Assembly: GCF_004114935.1 (NCBI RefSeq)
Contig: NZ_CP022221.1
Span: 4,423,001-4,487,000, forward strand
Direction of reading: 5' to 3'
Source of the DNA: Bradyrhizobium zhanjiangense
GTDB lineage: Bacteria; Pseudomonadota; Alphaproteobacteria; Rhizobiales; Xanthobacteraceae
Length of the DNA: 64,000 nt
Shown: positions 37,212 through 47,072 of the stretch, piece after piece
Position numbering within the stretch: the stretch's first letter is position 1
Layout: each line of letters starts with the position of its first letter
Notes under the pieces: generated by a model
Told to the model about the DNA's origin: nothing
Databases searched by the model: none
What the model saw: the letters and a program-made list of their open reading frames with translations, nothing else
Made by a program: the position numbers and the translations under genes

Positions 37212-39698
37212 CTATTCCACGCTGCCAGTGCCGCGGCGCAAATCGGCTTCGATCTGCAACCGCGTGCCTCCGCCGAAGCGGGCGCGGTAGACCTGAAGGT
37301 TCTCCATGATCCGCTGCACGTAGTTGCGCGTCTCGGAGAAGGGGATCAGCTCGACCCAATCGACTGCGTCGACCTTCGGGTCGCGCGGATCGCCGTAGCG
37401 CTCGACCCACTTCCTCACGCTGCCGCGGCCGGCATTGTAGGCGGCAAACGTCATGATGTAGGAGCCGCGATAATCCTCTAGCAGTCCGCCGAGCTCGGCC
37501 GAGCCGAGCGTGGCGTTGTAGACCGAATCGTTCTTCAGCCGGGACAGGTCGTAGGTCGCGCCGTGGCGTTTGCAGACGTAACGCGCGGCGTCCGGCGTCA
37601 CCTGCATCAGCCCATAGGCCTGCGCCGGCGAGACCACCGACGGATTGAATGCGCTCTCCTGCCGCGCGATCGCATAGACGATGCTGCGCTCGACCTGGGG
37701 GCCGATCGGCGTGAACTGCGGAATGCCGTTGACGGGGTAGGCGTAGAAGTCGAACGGCAGGCCGCGATTGAGCGCGGCCTTGCCCAGCAGCAGCATGCCG
37801 CGCGCGTCGGTGTAGCGCTGGGTGAGCTCGCCGAGGCCGGCAAGCGCTTCGGGATCGCCGTTTTCGCCCATGTCGGCGAGCATGGGCACCGCGAGCTCGC
37901 GCTCGTCGAGCTCGTAGAGCAGTTGCGCGGCGCGCACGATCTCCAGCCGTTCGGCGCCGCGTCCGCGCGGCGGGTTGTTGAGCTCGATCTGCGGCAGGCC
38001 GAGTTTCGCGCGCGCGAGCTGGCCGTAATAGCTGGTCGACTGCTCGGCGGCGCGGGCATAGGCGTTGCGCGCTTCCTGCTGGCGCCCCATCGCTTCCGCA
38101 GCGCGGCCCTGCCAATAGCCGGCGCGCGCCAGCGTGGTCGGGTTGACGCTGCCCACGCCGATACGGGCGAAGTGCTGGGCGGCGGTCGCGGGATCGTTGA
38201 GGAAGCGCAGCGCGATCCAGCCCGCGGTGAACTCCTGCTCGGTCTTGTAGATGTCGCGCGAGGGCAGGGCGGCATCGCGCGCGATCAGATAGGCGCTGCG
38301 GAATTCCTCGGTGTCGATCATCTTGCGTGCCAGGAGGCGCCGCTCGATCCACCATTCGTCGAGATTGTGGAGCCGGTTCGGATCCTTCGGCGCCGAGAGC
38401 ATGAGCTGCGCTGCTTCGGCAAACTTCTCCTCACGGCGCAGGAGCTGGATCTTGCTGAAGATGAAGCCGGGATCGCTGTGCAGCTCGCGCGGCACGGCAT
38501 CGAGCAGCGCGCGCGCATTCGGCGCCTTCTTGACGGCAGCGATGCGAGCCTTGGCGAGCGCGACATAGCCGCCGCCGAGGCGTTTGGCGGCGCGCAACGC
38601 GGCTTCGCTCTCGCTGCCGTAGAGCAGGGTGTCCATCCGCGCTTTCTGATCGCCCGCCGTCAGCAGGGCGCCAAACTGGTCGAGCGCGTTGTTCTCGGTG
38701 TCCTCCGACATCGGATCGCTGCGCCAGGCCTCGCGCACCAGCCGCTCGGCGTTGGCGCGGTCGCCGCGCGCCAGCATCGCCTTGGCAAGCGTGAAGCGAC
38801 CCTTGGCGGAGATCGGGGACTCATTCTCGAACCACGACCACGCAACTGAATCGTCACGCCTGTCGTCCCACATCGCAGCCTCGAGCCGGCGGCGCAGGAA
38901 GGTCTGCGACGGCCAGCTCGGATTGGCGGACAGGAAGGCGCGGTAGCGCTCCACGGTCGCGCCATTGTCCTCGCTGCGCAGGATGATCCATTCCGCCAGC
39001 TTTCGCGCAACGGGATCCGAGATCGAAGCAGCATAATTGGTGGCGTCGCCCGCCTTGCGCTTGCGCACGAGCTCGATGACGTTTTCCAGCGTGTCCTTGT
39101 CGGCCTGCGACGTCGACGACGTTGCGGCGACCGCGGCCGGTATGAGCGGCTTGCGCGGCGCTGCATGCTGGCGGGTCGCAGGAGCCAGCACGGGAGCTGC
39201 GGACGGTCTGGCGGCGGCCGGGGCGGTGGGTCTGACGGTGGCCGTCGAAGCCGGGGCGGGTGCGGGCTTGGACGGCGCGCCGTTGGCGGTCGGTTTTGAA
39301 GTTGGCGCGGCGGCCGCTGCCGCAGGCTTGGATGCTGCCGCGGGCTTGGATGCTGCCGCCGGCTTGGGCTTGTCCTTGGTGGGTTCCTTGCCGGCGTTCT
39401 TCCCAGCGTCCTTGGCCGATTTGTTCGCGGCATCCTTGGTCGGGGCGCTGGCCGCGCTCTTGCTGGCGCCCTTGTTGGCGCCCTTGGCCGTATCCTTTGA
39501 AGTTTCCTTGCCGGTTCCCTTGGACGAGTCCTTGGCGGCTGGCTTCGCGGAGTTCTTGGCCTCGTCCGCGGTCGTCTCGTTGGACTTGTCGGACCTGTCA
39601 CTGGACTTGGCCAAGGCGGCACAACCGACGGACAACCCTGCCATCAGGCATACGACCAGACCGGTGGATCGCCATGCGGCACGAGGAAAGGAGGTCAC
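37212..39698 (-). CDS. Soluble lytic murein transglycosylase (SLT family) with Lys/Ala-rich linker
   Basis: Cleaves peptidoglycan glycan strands in the periplasm. With the GTG start the protein has 828 residues: a signal peptide ending near [10 protein letters not shown]; a low-complexity linker of about 150 residues dominated by Lys, Ala, Ser, Thr and Pro (repeats such as KPAAAS); a long alpha-superhelical region; and the C-terminal SLT domain with catalytic glutamate in [30 protein letters not shown] and [24 protein letters not shown] 12 codons earlier is an alternative start. Neither start has a good binding site. Confidence 0.92.
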   Translation of the reverse strand: MTSFPRAAWRSTGLVVCLMAGLSVGCAALAKSSDRSDKSNETTADEAKNSAKPAAKDSSKGTGKETSKDTAKGANKGASKSAASAPTKDAANKSAKDAGKNAGKEPTKDKPKPAAASKPAAASKPAAAAAAPTSKPTANGAPSKPAPAPASTATVRPTAPAAARPSAAPVLAPATRQHAAPRKPLIPAAVAATSSTSQADKDTLENVIELVRKRKAGDATNYAASISDPVARKLAEWIILRSEDNGATVERYRAFLSANPSWPSQTFLRRRLEAAMWDDRRDDSVAWSWFENESPISAKGRFTLAKAMLARGDRANAERLVREAWRSDPMSEDTENNALDQFGALLTAGDQKARMDTLLYGSESEAALRAAKRLGGGYVALAKARIAAVKKAPNARALLDAVPRELHSDPGFIFSKIQLLRREEKFAEAAQLMLSAPKDPNRLHNLDEWWIERRLLARKMIDTEEFRSAYLIARDAALPSRDIYKTEQEFTAGWIALRFLNDPATAAQHFARIGVGSVNPTTLARAGYWQGRAAEAMGRQQEARNAYARAAEQSTSYYGQLARAKLGLPQIELNNPPRGRGAERLEIVRAAQLLYELDERELAVPMLADMGENGDPEALAGLGELTQRYTDARGMLLLGKAALNRGLPFDFYAYPVNGIPQFTPIGPQVERSIVYAIARQESAFNPSVVSPAQAYGLMQVTPDAARYVCKRHGATYDLSRLKNDSVYNATLGSAELGGLLEDYRGSYIMTFAAYNAGRGSVRKWVERYGDPRDPKVDAVDWVELIPFSETRNYVQRIMENLQVYRARFGGGTRLQIEADLRRGTGSVE

Positions 39699-39923
39699 GG
39701 CGTTTCGTCGCCCCGAATCAGTCAAGTGGCCCAAAATCTAGCTGTATTGATTGAATATGCGGACAAAATACCAACAGCCGCTTACCTCGGGCCGATTTGC
39801 ACCATCACCGCGGCAAAATCGCGGCCTAAACGGTGCGTCACACGGCGGCGGGCCTTTTACCGGCGGGATAGACCCGATATGTATGGGGCTTGCTCAAGAG
39901 ATCGCCGCGTACGGAGGAAGTCC

Positions 39924-40814
39924 ATGGCAGCCAAGACGAAATTCCGGGGGTCGTTCACCGCCTTGGTCACGCCGTTCAAGAACGGCTCGCTGGACGAGGC
40001 GGCGTTCCGCTCGCTGGTCAATTGGCAGATCTCAGAAGGCACCAACGGCCTGGTGCCGGTCGGCACCACCGGCGAGAGCCCGACGCTGAGCCATGACGAA
40101 CACAAGAAGGTCGTCGAATGGTGCATCGCTGAAGCCAAGGGCCGCGTGCCTGTCATCGCGGGTGCCGGCTCCAACTCGACCAAGGAGGCGATCGAGCTCT
40201 CTCAGCACGCCGAGAAGGCGGGCGCGGACGCCGTGCTGATCGTGACGCCTTACTACAACAAGCCGACCCAGGAAGGCATGTATCAGCACTTCAAGGCGAT
40301 CAACGATGCGATCGGCATCCCGATCATCATCTACAACATCCCGCCGCGCTCGGTGATCGACATGTCGGTCGACACCATGAAGCGGCTGTGGGAGCTGAAG
40401 AACATCGCCGGCGTCAAGGACGCCACCGCCAGCATGGTCCGCGTGTCGCAACAGCGCGCGGCGATGGGTGAGGACTTCAACCAGCTCTCCGGCGAGGACG
40501 CGACCATCCTCGGCTACATGGCCCATGGCGGCCATGGCTGCATCTCGGTGACCTCGAACGTCGCGCCGCGCCTATGCGCGGAGTTCCACGTGGCCTGGCA
40601 GAAGGGCGACCATGCTACTGCCCTGAAGCTTCACGACAAGCTGATGCCGCTGCACAACAACCTCTTCATCGAGAGCAATCCGGCGCCGATCAAGTACGCG
40701 ATGTCGCTGCTCGGCAAGCTGGACGAGACGCTGCGGCTGCCGATGGTGCCGGTCTCCGAGCCGACCCGCGTCGCCGTGCGCAGCGCAATGGTGCACGCCG
40801 GCCTCATCAACTGA
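39924..40814 (+). CDS. dapA: 4-hydroxy-tetrahydrodipicolinate synthase
   Basis: Condenses pyruvate with aspartate semialdehyde, the first dedicated step to lysine and diaminopimelate. The 296-residue TIM barrel has [10 protein letters not shown] (pyruvate site), [14 protein letters not shown] with the catalytic-triad tyrosine, and the Schiff-base lysine in [18 protein letters not shown] lies three to four bases before the ATG, which fixes the start well inside a longer in-frame stretch. mscL follows after 25 bases and may be cotranscribed. Confidence 0.97.
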   Translation: MAAKTKFRGSFTALVTPFKNGSLDEAAFRSLVNWQISEGTNGLVPVGTTGESPTLSHDEHKKVVEWCIAEAKGRVPVIAGAGSNSTKEAIELSQHAEKAGADAVLIVTPYYNKPTQEGMYQHFKAINDAIGIPIIIYNIPPRSVIDMSVDTMKRLWELKNIAGVKDATASMVRVSQQRAAMGEDFNQLSGEDATILGYMAHGGHGCISVTSNVAPRLCAEFHVAWQKGDHATALKLHDKLMPLHNNLFIESNPAPIKYAMSLLGKLDETLRLPMVPVSEPTRVAVRSAMVHAGLIN

Positions 40815-40839
40815 CGCATTGGCGTTTGGGGAGCGTTTC

Positions 40840-41280
40840 ATGAGCGTCGAGGAGAAGGGCATGCAAATGCTCAAGGAGTTCCGCGAATTCGCCATGAAGG
40901 GCAACGTCGTCGACCTCGCGGTCGCCGTCATCATCGGTGCGGCCTTCGGTGCCATCGTCAATTCGCTGGTCGGCGACGTGATCATGCCGATCATCGGCGC
41001 CGCTACCGGCGGGCTCGACTTCTCAAACTACTTCACCCCCTTGTCGAAGGCGGTCACCGCCACCAATTTGGTTGAAGCGAAAAAGCAAGGCGCCGTACTT
41101 GCTTGGGGCAACTTCCTCACGCTGACGATCAACTTCATCATCATCGCCTTTGTGCTGTTCCTGGCGATCCGGGTGATGAGCCGACTGAAGAAGGAGCAGG
41201 CCGCGCCTGCGGCGCCGCCTAAGCCGTCGGCCGAGGTCGAGCTGCTGACTGAGATCCGTGATCTCCTCAAGAAGTCTTGA
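40840..41280 (+). CDS. mscL: Large-conductance mechanosensitive channel
   Basis: Pore that opens under high membrane tension during hypo-osmotic shock. The core is typical: [40 protein letters not shown] (first transmembrane helix), a second helix [20 protein letters not shown] and a C-terminal helix [14 protein letters not shown]. Two starts each have a GGAG six bases upstream: ATG at 40840 (146 residues) and ATG at 40861, which gives the more usual N-terminus. I list the longer form. Confidence 0.94.
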   Translation: MSVEEKGMQMLKEFREFAMKGNVVDLAVAVIIGAAFGAIVNSLVGDVIMPIIGAATGGLDFSNYFTPLSKAVTATNLVEAKKQGAVLAWGNFLTLTINFIIIAFVLFLAIRVMSRLKKEQAAPAAPPKPSAEVELLTEIRDLLKKS

Positions 41281-41339
41281 CGCGCGCGCTTCATCCGAAC
41301 TGTTAGAATCCGTGCGCATCTTGATCAGGTTTGTCTGCG

Positions 41340-41813
41340 ATGGCCGATAAGAACGAACGTCCGATCAAGGTGATGGCGGAGAATCGCAAGGCCCGCTTCA
41401 ACTACGCCATCGAGGATACGATCGAGGCGGGCATTGCGCTGACCGGCACCGAGGTCAAGTCGATCCGCAACGGCAAGAGCACGATCGCGGAATCCTACGC
41501 CGACTCGAAGAACGGTGAGATCTGGCTGATCAACGCCACCATTCCTGAATATCTCCAGGGCAATCGCTTCAATCACGAGCCCAAACGGCCGCGAAAACTG
41601 CTGCTTCACCGCCGGCAGATCAACAAGCTGATGGGCGCGGTCGACCGCGAGGGCATGACGCTGATCCCGCTCAAGCTCTACTTCAACGAACGCGGTCGCG
41701 CCAAATTGCAGCTGGCGGTTGCCAAAGGCAAGAAGCTGCACGACAAGCGCGAATCCGAGAAGAAGCGCGACTGGAGCCGCGAGAAGGGCCGCCTGATGCG
41801 GGCGAGGGGATAG
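41340..41813 (+). CDS. smpB: SsrA-binding protein SmpB
   Basis: Delivers tmRNA to stalled ribosomes for trans-translation. The 157-residue protein contains [20 protein letters not shown], the [14 protein letters not shown] loop and a C-terminal basic tail [20 protein letters not shown]. The ATG at 41340 gives the family N-terminus; a TTG three codons before it is possible. tmRNA itself is not in the window. The peroxiredoxin gene begins four bases after the stop. Confidence 0.96.
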   Translation: MADKNERPIKVMAENRKARFNYAIEDTIEAGIALTGTEVKSIRNGKSTIAESYADSKNGEIWLINATIPEYLQGNRFNHEPKRPRKLLLHRRQINKLMGAVDREGMTLIPLKLYFNERGRAKLQLAVAKGKKLHDKRESEKKRDWSREKGRLMRARG

Positions 41814-41817
41814 CAGG

Positions 41818-42399
41818 ATGACCCAGAGGAACCTGCTCGAGGTCGATTGGAGCCGGATTCCCGCGCCTGCCGACGACGGTGGCGCCGCCCATCTGAGGGG
41901 CATGACGTTGCCGCCGATCGGCCTGCTCGCGACGGACGATAGGTCAATCACGCTGTCGGCGCTGCGCGGCCGTACCGTCGTGTTTGCCTATCCCCGCACC
42001 GGCGAACCCGGCAAGATCGCGCTGGTCGACGATTGGGACATGATCCCGGGCGCGCGCGGCTGCACCCCACAGACTTGCGCGTTCCGAGATCTGTTTGCCG
42101 ATTTGAAGGCGGCTGGCGCCTCGCACGTGTTCGGTCTCTCGACCCAGAGCAACGACTACCAGATCGAGATGGCCTCGCGGCTACATCTGCCGTTCCCAGT
42201 GCTCTCGGACGAGAAGCTGGCGCTGACGCGCGCCCTGAATTTGCCGACGATGGAGGTGGCAGGCCTGACGCTGATCAAGCGGCTCGCGCTGATCATCGAC
42301 GACGCCAGGATCACGCACGTGTTCTATCCGGTGTTTCCGCCCGACCGGAATGCCGGCGATGTGCTCGACTGGCTGAAGGCCAATCCCGCCAAGGGCTAG
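41818..42399 (+). CDS. Peroxiredoxin, AhpC/BCP-like
   Basis: Thiol peroxidase of 193 residues. The peroxidatic motif is unusual in spacing: after VFAYPRTGEPG (about 55-65) comes IPGARGCTPQTCAFRDLFAD, with Cys82 as the likely peroxidatic and Cys87 as the likely resolving residue five positions later, as in BCP proteins. An insertion of about 15 residues separates the YPRTGEPG strand from the cysteine, more than in canonical BCP. It sits four bases after smpB and is probably cotranscribed. Cytoplasmic. Confidence 0.87.
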   Translation: MTQRNLLEVDWSRIPAPADDGGAAHLRGMTLPPIGLLATDDRSITLSALRGRTVVFAYPRTGEPGKIALVDDWDMIPGARGCTPQTCAFRDLFADLKAAGASHVFGLSTQSNDYQIEMASRLHLPFPVLSDEKLALTRALNLPTMEVAGLTLIKRLALIIDDARITHVFYPVFPPDRNAGDVLDWLKANPAKG

Positions 42400-42447
42400 A
42401 TCGCTAGCTAAGGTGGGATGAGTTTTGGTTGAATCGATGCGAGCCGA

Positions 42448-42482
42448 GGGTTCACCTCTCCCCGTCGGGGAGAGGTGAACCC
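42448..42482. terminator. Long hairpin between convergent genes
   Basis: GGGTTCACCTCTCCCC (42448-42463) and GGGGAGAGGTGAACCC (42467-42482) form a perfect 16-bp stem with a three-base loop. It lies between the peroxiredoxin gene and the convergent uracil-DNA glycosylase gene, so it can act on both sides. CCTCTCCCC hairpins are also common as dispersed rhizobial repeats. Confidence 0.7.
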
Positions 42483-42513
42483 GGACAACCGACCGGCCCA
42501 ACTGCACCAAGCT

Positions 42514-43188
42514 CTAATCGAGATCGGCCTTCACCTTCGCGAACACGGACCGGAACATGTCGGGCGTCAGCACGCCGGTATTCGTGTTGTAGCGCGAGCA
42601 ATGGTAGCTGTCGTAGAGCTTGAACGCGCCGGCCTGGTGGACGACGCCATGGCCGAAGGGGGCTTGCGAGCCCTTCAGATTCAGCGGCTTGAGCACGCTG
42701 TCGTGCGCAATCCGCCCGAGCGCGACGATCACGCGCAGGTTCGGCATGGTCGCGAGATTCGCCGCAAGGAATTGGCGGCAGGTGGTGATCTCGATCGGGA
42801 GCGGCTTGTTCTGCGGCGGCAGGCAATGCACTGCGTTGGCGATCCGGCAATCGATCAGCTTCAGGCCGTCATCGGGGCGCGCCTGATAGGTGCCCTTGGC
42901 AAATCCATATTCGACCAGCGTCGCGTAGAGGAGATCACCGGCATAGTCGCCGGTAAAGGGACGGCCGGTGCGGTTGGCTCCCTGCATCCCCGGCGCAAGG
43001 CCGACGATCAAGAGGCGCGCCTTGATGTCACCGAAGGGCGCAACCGGCGCATTGTGCCACGATGGCTCGCGCGCGCGGTTGGCCTCGCGAAAGGCGACCA
43101 GGCGCGGACAGAGCGGGCAGTCACGGTCGGGAACGACGGTGGAAGGCTGGCGGCTTGACCGGGCCGCCTCACTCCTCGAAGTCGTCAT
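42514..43188 (-). CDS. Uracil-DNA glycosylase, family 5 (UDGb)
   Basis: Excises uracil (and, in this family, hypoxanthine or other deaminated bases) from DNA. The 224-residue protein has the iron-sulfur cysteines beginning with DCPLCPRL (Cys24, Cys27) and further cysteines near VHCLPP and TTCRQF. The signature segments are HNAPVAPFGD, IVGLAPGMQGANRTGRPFTG, and a C-terminal SYHCSRYNTNTG. The family 5 assignment rests on GLAPG...GANRTGR. It overlaps the end of the NYN-domain gene by 20 bases on the same strand. Confidence 0.9.
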   Translation of the reverse strand: MTTSRSEAARSSRQPSTVVPDRDCPLCPRLVAFREANRAREPSWHNAPVAPFGDIKARLLIVGLAPGMQGANRTGRPFTGDYAGDLLYATLVEYGFAKGTYQARPDDGLKLIDCRIANAVHCLPPQNKPLPIEITTCRQFLAANLATMPNLRVIVALGRIAHDSVLKPLNLKGSQAPFGHGVVHQAGAFKLYDSYHCSRYNTNTGVLTPDMFRSVFAKVKADLD

Positions 43189-43813
43189 CGCCCCTCGGCG
43201 CCATCGTGGTTGCGCGCTGGAGGAATTGCGGAGCGTGGTGGCGTCCCTCGCGCTCGCCGCGGTCGCGCGGGGCGGGGCGTTCGGACGGGTCGCGGCCGAG
43301 CTTGGATTGCAGCTCGACGAGGTCAGTGAAGACGTCGGCCTGGCGGCGCAGCTCGTCGGCGATCATCGGCGGCTGGCTGGCGATGGTGGAGACCACGGTG
43401 ACCCGCACGCCGCGGCGCTGGACGGCCTCGACCAGGGAGCGGAAGTCGCCGTCACCCGAGAACAGCACCATCTGGTCGATATGCTCGGCGAGCTCCATGG
43501 CGTCGACGGCAAGCTCGATGTCCATGTTGCCCTTGACCTTGCGGCGGCCGGAGGCGTCGATGAATTCCTTGGTCGCCTTGGTGACGACGGTGTAGCCGTT
43601 GTAGTCCAGCCAGTCGATCAGCGGGCGAATCGAGGAGTATTCCTGATCCTCGATGATGGCGGTGTAGTAGAACGCCCGAAGCAGCGTCCCGCGGCTCTGA
43701 AACTCCTTCAGCAGGCGCTTGTAATCGATGTCGAAGCCCAGAGTTTTCGCCGTCGCGTAGAGATTGGCCCCGTCGATGAAGAGCGCGATCTTGTTGGTAG
43801 GAGAAAGTGACAT
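43169..43813 (-). CDS. NYN-domain (LabA/DUF88-type) putative ribonuclease
   Basis: A PIN-like nuclease fold protein of 214 residues. Characteristic acidic active-site residues are in IALFIDGANLYA, the KGNMDIELAVDAMELAEHID segment and MVLFSGDGDFRSLVEAVQRR. The C-terminal 35 residues are charged and disordered (RDRGEREGRHH...). Related LabA proteins act on RNA; the target is unknown. It is transcribed divergently from rpoZ, with the uracil-DNA glycosylase overlapping downstream, an arrangement common in rhizobia. Confidence 0.9.
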   Translation of the reverse strand: MSLSPTNKIALFIDGANLYATAKTLGFDIDYKRLLKEFQSRGTLLRAFYYTAIIEDQEYSSIRPLIDWLDYNGYTVVTKATKEFIDASGRRKVKGNMDIELAVDAMELAEHIDQMVLFSGDGDFRSLVEAVQRRGVRVTVVSTIASQPPMIADELRRQADVFTDLVELQSKLGRDPSERPAPRDRGEREGRHHAPQFLQRATTMAPRGDDDFEE

Positions 43814-44140
43814 TCAGTTTGCTCGCGTAGTGCTCGTGATTGATCGTTTATTGTTGGCGCGGCGGCAGCGAGCCGCGCAGGTCTTAAGGCGCCGTCGAAA
43901 CCCGTCGAAACCGCAAATCCGGAGAAGTCGGGGCAATCAAGGTATAGTTATGGCGGTCCACACGCCCGGCGCTAACTTCGATGGCAGCCCGGCAAATCAC
44001 CCATTCCGACCCCAATGTGGGGGTACCAGAGCCGTTTGGCGAGGCCAAATCACAAATTGGCCTTGCGAAATCGGCCCGCTCCCTATAACTAGCCCCGATC
44101 ATCCACATATTTCGTCCCACCCACAACGGAGCGACAGGCC
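43814..44140. other. Intergenic region between NYN gene and rpoZ
   Basis: About 330 bases that must hold the divergent promoters of the NYN gene and rpoZ. AT-rich words (TATAGTTATG near 43944 and TCCCTATAACTAGC near 44080) are candidate -10 regions for rpoZ. No gene or repeat is supported. Confidence 0.4.
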
Positions 44141-44533
44141 ATGGCTCGCGTCACCGTAGAAGATTGTATCGACAAGGTCGACAACCGCTTTGACCTGGTC
44201 CTGCTGGCCGCCCACCGTGCCCGCATGATTTCGTCCGGTTCACAACTAACGGTTGACCGCGATAACGACAAGAACCCCGTTGTGTCTTTGCGCGAAATTG
44301 CCGAGACGACCATTTCGCCGGAGGACCTCCGCGAGGAGCTGGTGCACTCGCTCCAGAAGTTCGTCGAGGTCGACGAGCCCGAGCCCGATACGGTGCCGCT
44401 GATCGGTTCCGCGGGTGCGAGCGTCGATGCGGATGATACTGAGGTCGCCGTCGAACGCATGACCGAAGAGGAGCTCCTGAAGGGCCTCGAAGGCCTCGCG
44501 CCGCCCGAGGAGCAGCCGGAGGAGGACGAGTAG
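44141..44533 (+). CDS. rpoZ: RNA polymerase omega subunit
   Basis: A 130-residue omega subunit that assists assembly of RNA polymerase and, with ppGpp, participates in stringent control. The core [34 protein letters not shown] and the Asp/Asn-rich [15 protein letters not shown] are typical. The C-terminal third is acidic, ending EEQPEEDE, as in other alphaproteobacteria. It is followed by a terminator, then rsh, the conserved order. Confidence 0.97.
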   Translation: MARVTVEDCIDKVDNRFDLVLLAAHRARMISSGSQLTVDRDNDKNPVVSLREIAETTISPEDLREELVHSLQKFVEVDEPEPDTVPLIGSAGASVDADDTEVAVERMTEEELLKGLEGLAPPEEQPEEDE

Positions 44534-44572
44534 ATCGTCCCGTCGCAATCATCGACCTCTTGTGATCTTATC

Positions 44573-44606
44573 AAGGCCCGAACCGTTGTTCGGGCCTTTG
44601 CTTTTG
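44573..44606 (+). terminator. Rho-independent terminator after rpoZ
   Basis: AAGGCCCGAA (44573-44582) pairs with TTCGGGCCTT (44589-44598) around a six-base loop and is followed by TGCTTTTG. The T run is short but the position, 40 bases after the stop, is typical. Confidence 0.85.
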
Positions 44607-44740
44607 TTGGTGTTTTCGTGGTTACCATAGCGTTGTCGGTCCGCGCCGCGCCCTGTCACCGAATTGATCGGACGCGCCCGGGATCAGCGTTAAGATGTAT
44701 ACAACGGGCCGCCTCCGGGTCCGTTTGAAGGCAGGACGGC

Positions 44741-47026
44741 ATGGTGTATCGGCGCTGGAAACCAATGCAGATGCAGGCCGCAACCGAATCGGTTGCCGTG
44801 GCCCCGACTGCGCCGGTGCCGCGCCCGGCGAAGCCACGCGCACGCATGATGCGTCAATATGACCTCGTCGAGCGCGTCAGGTCCTACAACCCCAACACCA
44901 ACGAAGATCTACTCAACCGCGCCTATGTCTATGCGATGAAGGCGCACGGCTCGCAGACCCGCGCCTCGGGCGACCCCTATTTCTCGCACCCACTCGAAGT
45001 GGCAGCGATTCTCACCGATCTCAAGCTCGACGACGCCACCATCGTGGCTGCGCTGCTGCACGACACGATCGAGGACACCGAAGCGACGCGGGCCGAGATC
45101 GACCAGATCTTCGGGCCCGAGATCGGCGCGCTGGTCGAGGGCCTGACCAAGCTGAAGCGGCTGGAGCTGGTGTCGCGGGAGGCCAAGCAGGCCGAGAACC
45201 TGCGCAAATTGTTGCTGGCCATTGCCGACGATGTCCGTGTGCTTCTGGTCAAGCTCGCCGACCGCCTGCACAACATGCGCACGCTGGACTTCGTGCCGAC
45301 GGAATCGCGCAGGCGCATTGCCGAGGAGACGCTCGACATCTATGCGCCGCTGGCCGGCCGCATGGGCATGCAGGAAATGCGCGAAGAACTGGAGGATTTG
45401 TCCTTCCGCACCCTCGATCCTGAGGCCCATTCGGTGGTGATGCAGCGGCTCGACGCGCTCGCCGAGCGCAACCGCAATCTGATCGGCGAGATCGAGGACC
45501 AGCTCTCCAACAATCTGCGCCACCGCGGGCTGGGCGCGCGGGTCTATGGCCGCCGCAAGAAACCGTTCTCGATCTGGACCAAGATGGAGCGCAAGTCGGT
45601 CGGCTTCGAGCAATTGTCCGACATCTTCGGCTTTCGCCTCGTCGTGAGTGACATCGAAGCCTGCTATCGCGCGCTCGGCATCGTCCACACCACCTGGCCG
45701 GTCGTGCCGGGGCGTTTCAAGGACTACATCTCGACGCCGAAGCAGAACGACTACCGCTCGATCCACACCACCGTGATCGGCCCCGGGAACCAGCGCGTCG
45801 AGCTCCAGATCCGTACCGAGGCGATGGACCAGATCGCCGAGCGCGGCATCGCCGCGCACGTCTTCTACAAGGAAGGCGTCGGCTCGCCGACTGAGTTCCT
45901 CAAGCGCGAGTCCAACGCGTTCGCCTGGCTGCGCCACACCATCGGCATCCTCTCGGAGAGTGCCAATCCCGAGGAATTCCTCGAGCACACCAAGCTCGAG
46001 CTGTTCCACGACCAGGTGTTCTGCTTCACCCCGAAGGGCAAGCTGATCGCGCTGCCGCGCCATGCCAACGTGATCGACTTCGCCTATGCGGTGCATACCG
46101 ACGTCGGCAACAGCGCGGTCGGCTGCAAGATCAACGGCAAGTTTGCGCCGCTGTCTTCGGAGCTCCAGAACGGCGACGAGGTCGAGGTGCTGACCTCGGA
46201 GGCGCAGTCGGCGCCGCCATCGGCCTGGGAGACGCTCGCGGTCACCGGCAAGGCGCGCGCCGCGATCCGCCGCGCCACGCGCACCGCCGTGCGTGATCAA
46301 TATGTCGGCCTCGGCCGGCGCATCGTCGAGCGCCTGTTCGAGCGGGCCAAGATCGAATACGCCGACGACAAGCTCAAGGGCGCGCTGCCGCGGCTGGCGC
46401 GGACCTCGATCGAGGACGTCATGGCGGCGGTCGGCCGCGGCGAGATCAAGGCCTCCCACGTCGCGCGCGCGATGTATCCCGACTACAAGGAGGAGCGCAT
46501 CGCGCGCTATGGCGCCAAGAAGGGGCTCGCTGCCAAGCTCAAGGAGAAGTCGTCGGAGTCGCCGCGCAGCCCGGTCGCGATCCCGATCCGCGGCATCAAT
46601 TCCGACCTGCCGGTGAAGTTCGCGCCGAATGGCGGCGCCGTGCCCGGCGACCGCATCGTCGGTATCGTCACGCCGGGCGAGGGCATCACGATCTACCCGA
46701 TCCAGGCGCCGGCCCTGAAGGATTTCGAGGAGGAGCCGGAGCGCTGGCTCGACGTGCGCTGGGACATCGAGGATTCCGCGCCGCAGCGCTTCCCGGCCCG
46801 CATCAAGGTCGAGAACGTCAATGAGCCCGGCGCGCTGGCACAGATCGCGACGGTGATCGCCGAGCACGACGGCAATATCGACAACATCAGCATGCAGCGC
46901 CGCTCACCTGATTTCACGGAGACGACGATCGACCTCGAAGTCTACGATCTGAAGCATTTGAGCGCGATCCTCGCCCAGTTGCGCGCGAAGGCGGTCGTCG
47001 CCCGCGTCGAACGTGTTAATGGATAG
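44741..47026 (+). CDS. rsh: Bifunctional (p)ppGpp synthetase/hydrolase, RelA/SpoT homologue
   Basis: Sole Rsh-type enzyme expected in this group; makes and destroys (p)ppGpp. The 761-residue protein has the HD hydrolase domain (FSHPLEVAAILTDLK and ALLHDTIEDTEATRAEID, with intact His and Asp), the synthetase domain (RRKKPFSIWTKMERKSVGFE, FGFRLVV, DYISTPKQNDYRSIHTTV), a TGS domain (VFCFTPKGKLIALPRHANVI) and a C-terminal ACT domain. Both catalytic sites look intact. The ATG used gives an extension of about 35 residues before MMRQYDLVERVRSYN, which is an alternative start. Confidence 0.96.
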   Translation: MVYRRWKPMQMQAATESVAVAPTAPVPRPAKPRARMMRQYDLVERVRSYNPNTNEDLLNRAYVYAMKAHGSQTRASGDPYFSHPLEVAAILTDLKLDDATIVAALLHDTIEDTEATRAEIDQIFGPEIGALVEGLTKLKRLELVSREAKQAENLRKLLLAIADDVRVLLVKLADRLHNMRTLDFVPTESRRRIAEETLDIYAPLAGRMGMQEMREELEDLSFRTLDPEAHSVVMQRLDALAERNRNLIGEIEDQLSNNLRHRGLGARVYGRRKKPFSIWTKMERKSVGFEQLSDIFGFRLVVSDIEACYRALGIVHTTWPVVPGRFKDYISTPKQNDYRSIHTTVIGPGNQRVELQIRTEAMDQIAERGIAAHVFYKEGVGSPTEFLKRESNAFAWLRHTIGILSESANPEEFLEHTKLELFHDQVFCFTPKGKLIALPRHANVIDFAYAVHTDVGNSAVGCKINGKFAPLSSELQNGDEVEVLTSEAQSAPPSAWETLAVTGKARAAIRRATRTAVRDQYVGLGRRIVERLFERAKIEYADDKLKGALPRLARTSIEDVMAAVGRGEIKASHVARAMYPDYKEERIARYGAKKGLAAKLKEKSSESPRSPVAIPIRGINSDLPVKFAPNGGAVPGDRIVGIVTPGEGITIYPIQAPALKDFEEEPERWLDVRWDIEDSAPQRFPARIKVENVNEPGALAQIATVIAEHDGNIDNISMQRRSPDFTETTIDLEVYDLKHLSAILAQLRAKAVVARVERVNG

Positions 47027-47072
47027 ACGCTTAGCGTCTGCGTCTATCGCCCTGATTTCGTGAGTCCTGCAA

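Noticed and set aside
39300..39480. Direct repeats GGCTTGGATGCTGCCG and similar, considered as a CRISPR or satellite array
   Set aside because: They are in-frame codon repeats for the KPAAAS linker of the transglycosylase; there are no spacers and the unit is short.
44909..46867. A 652-codon minus-strand frame opposite rsh
   Set aside because: The Rsh domains on the plus strand are complete and conserved; the antisense frame has no family-like motifs.
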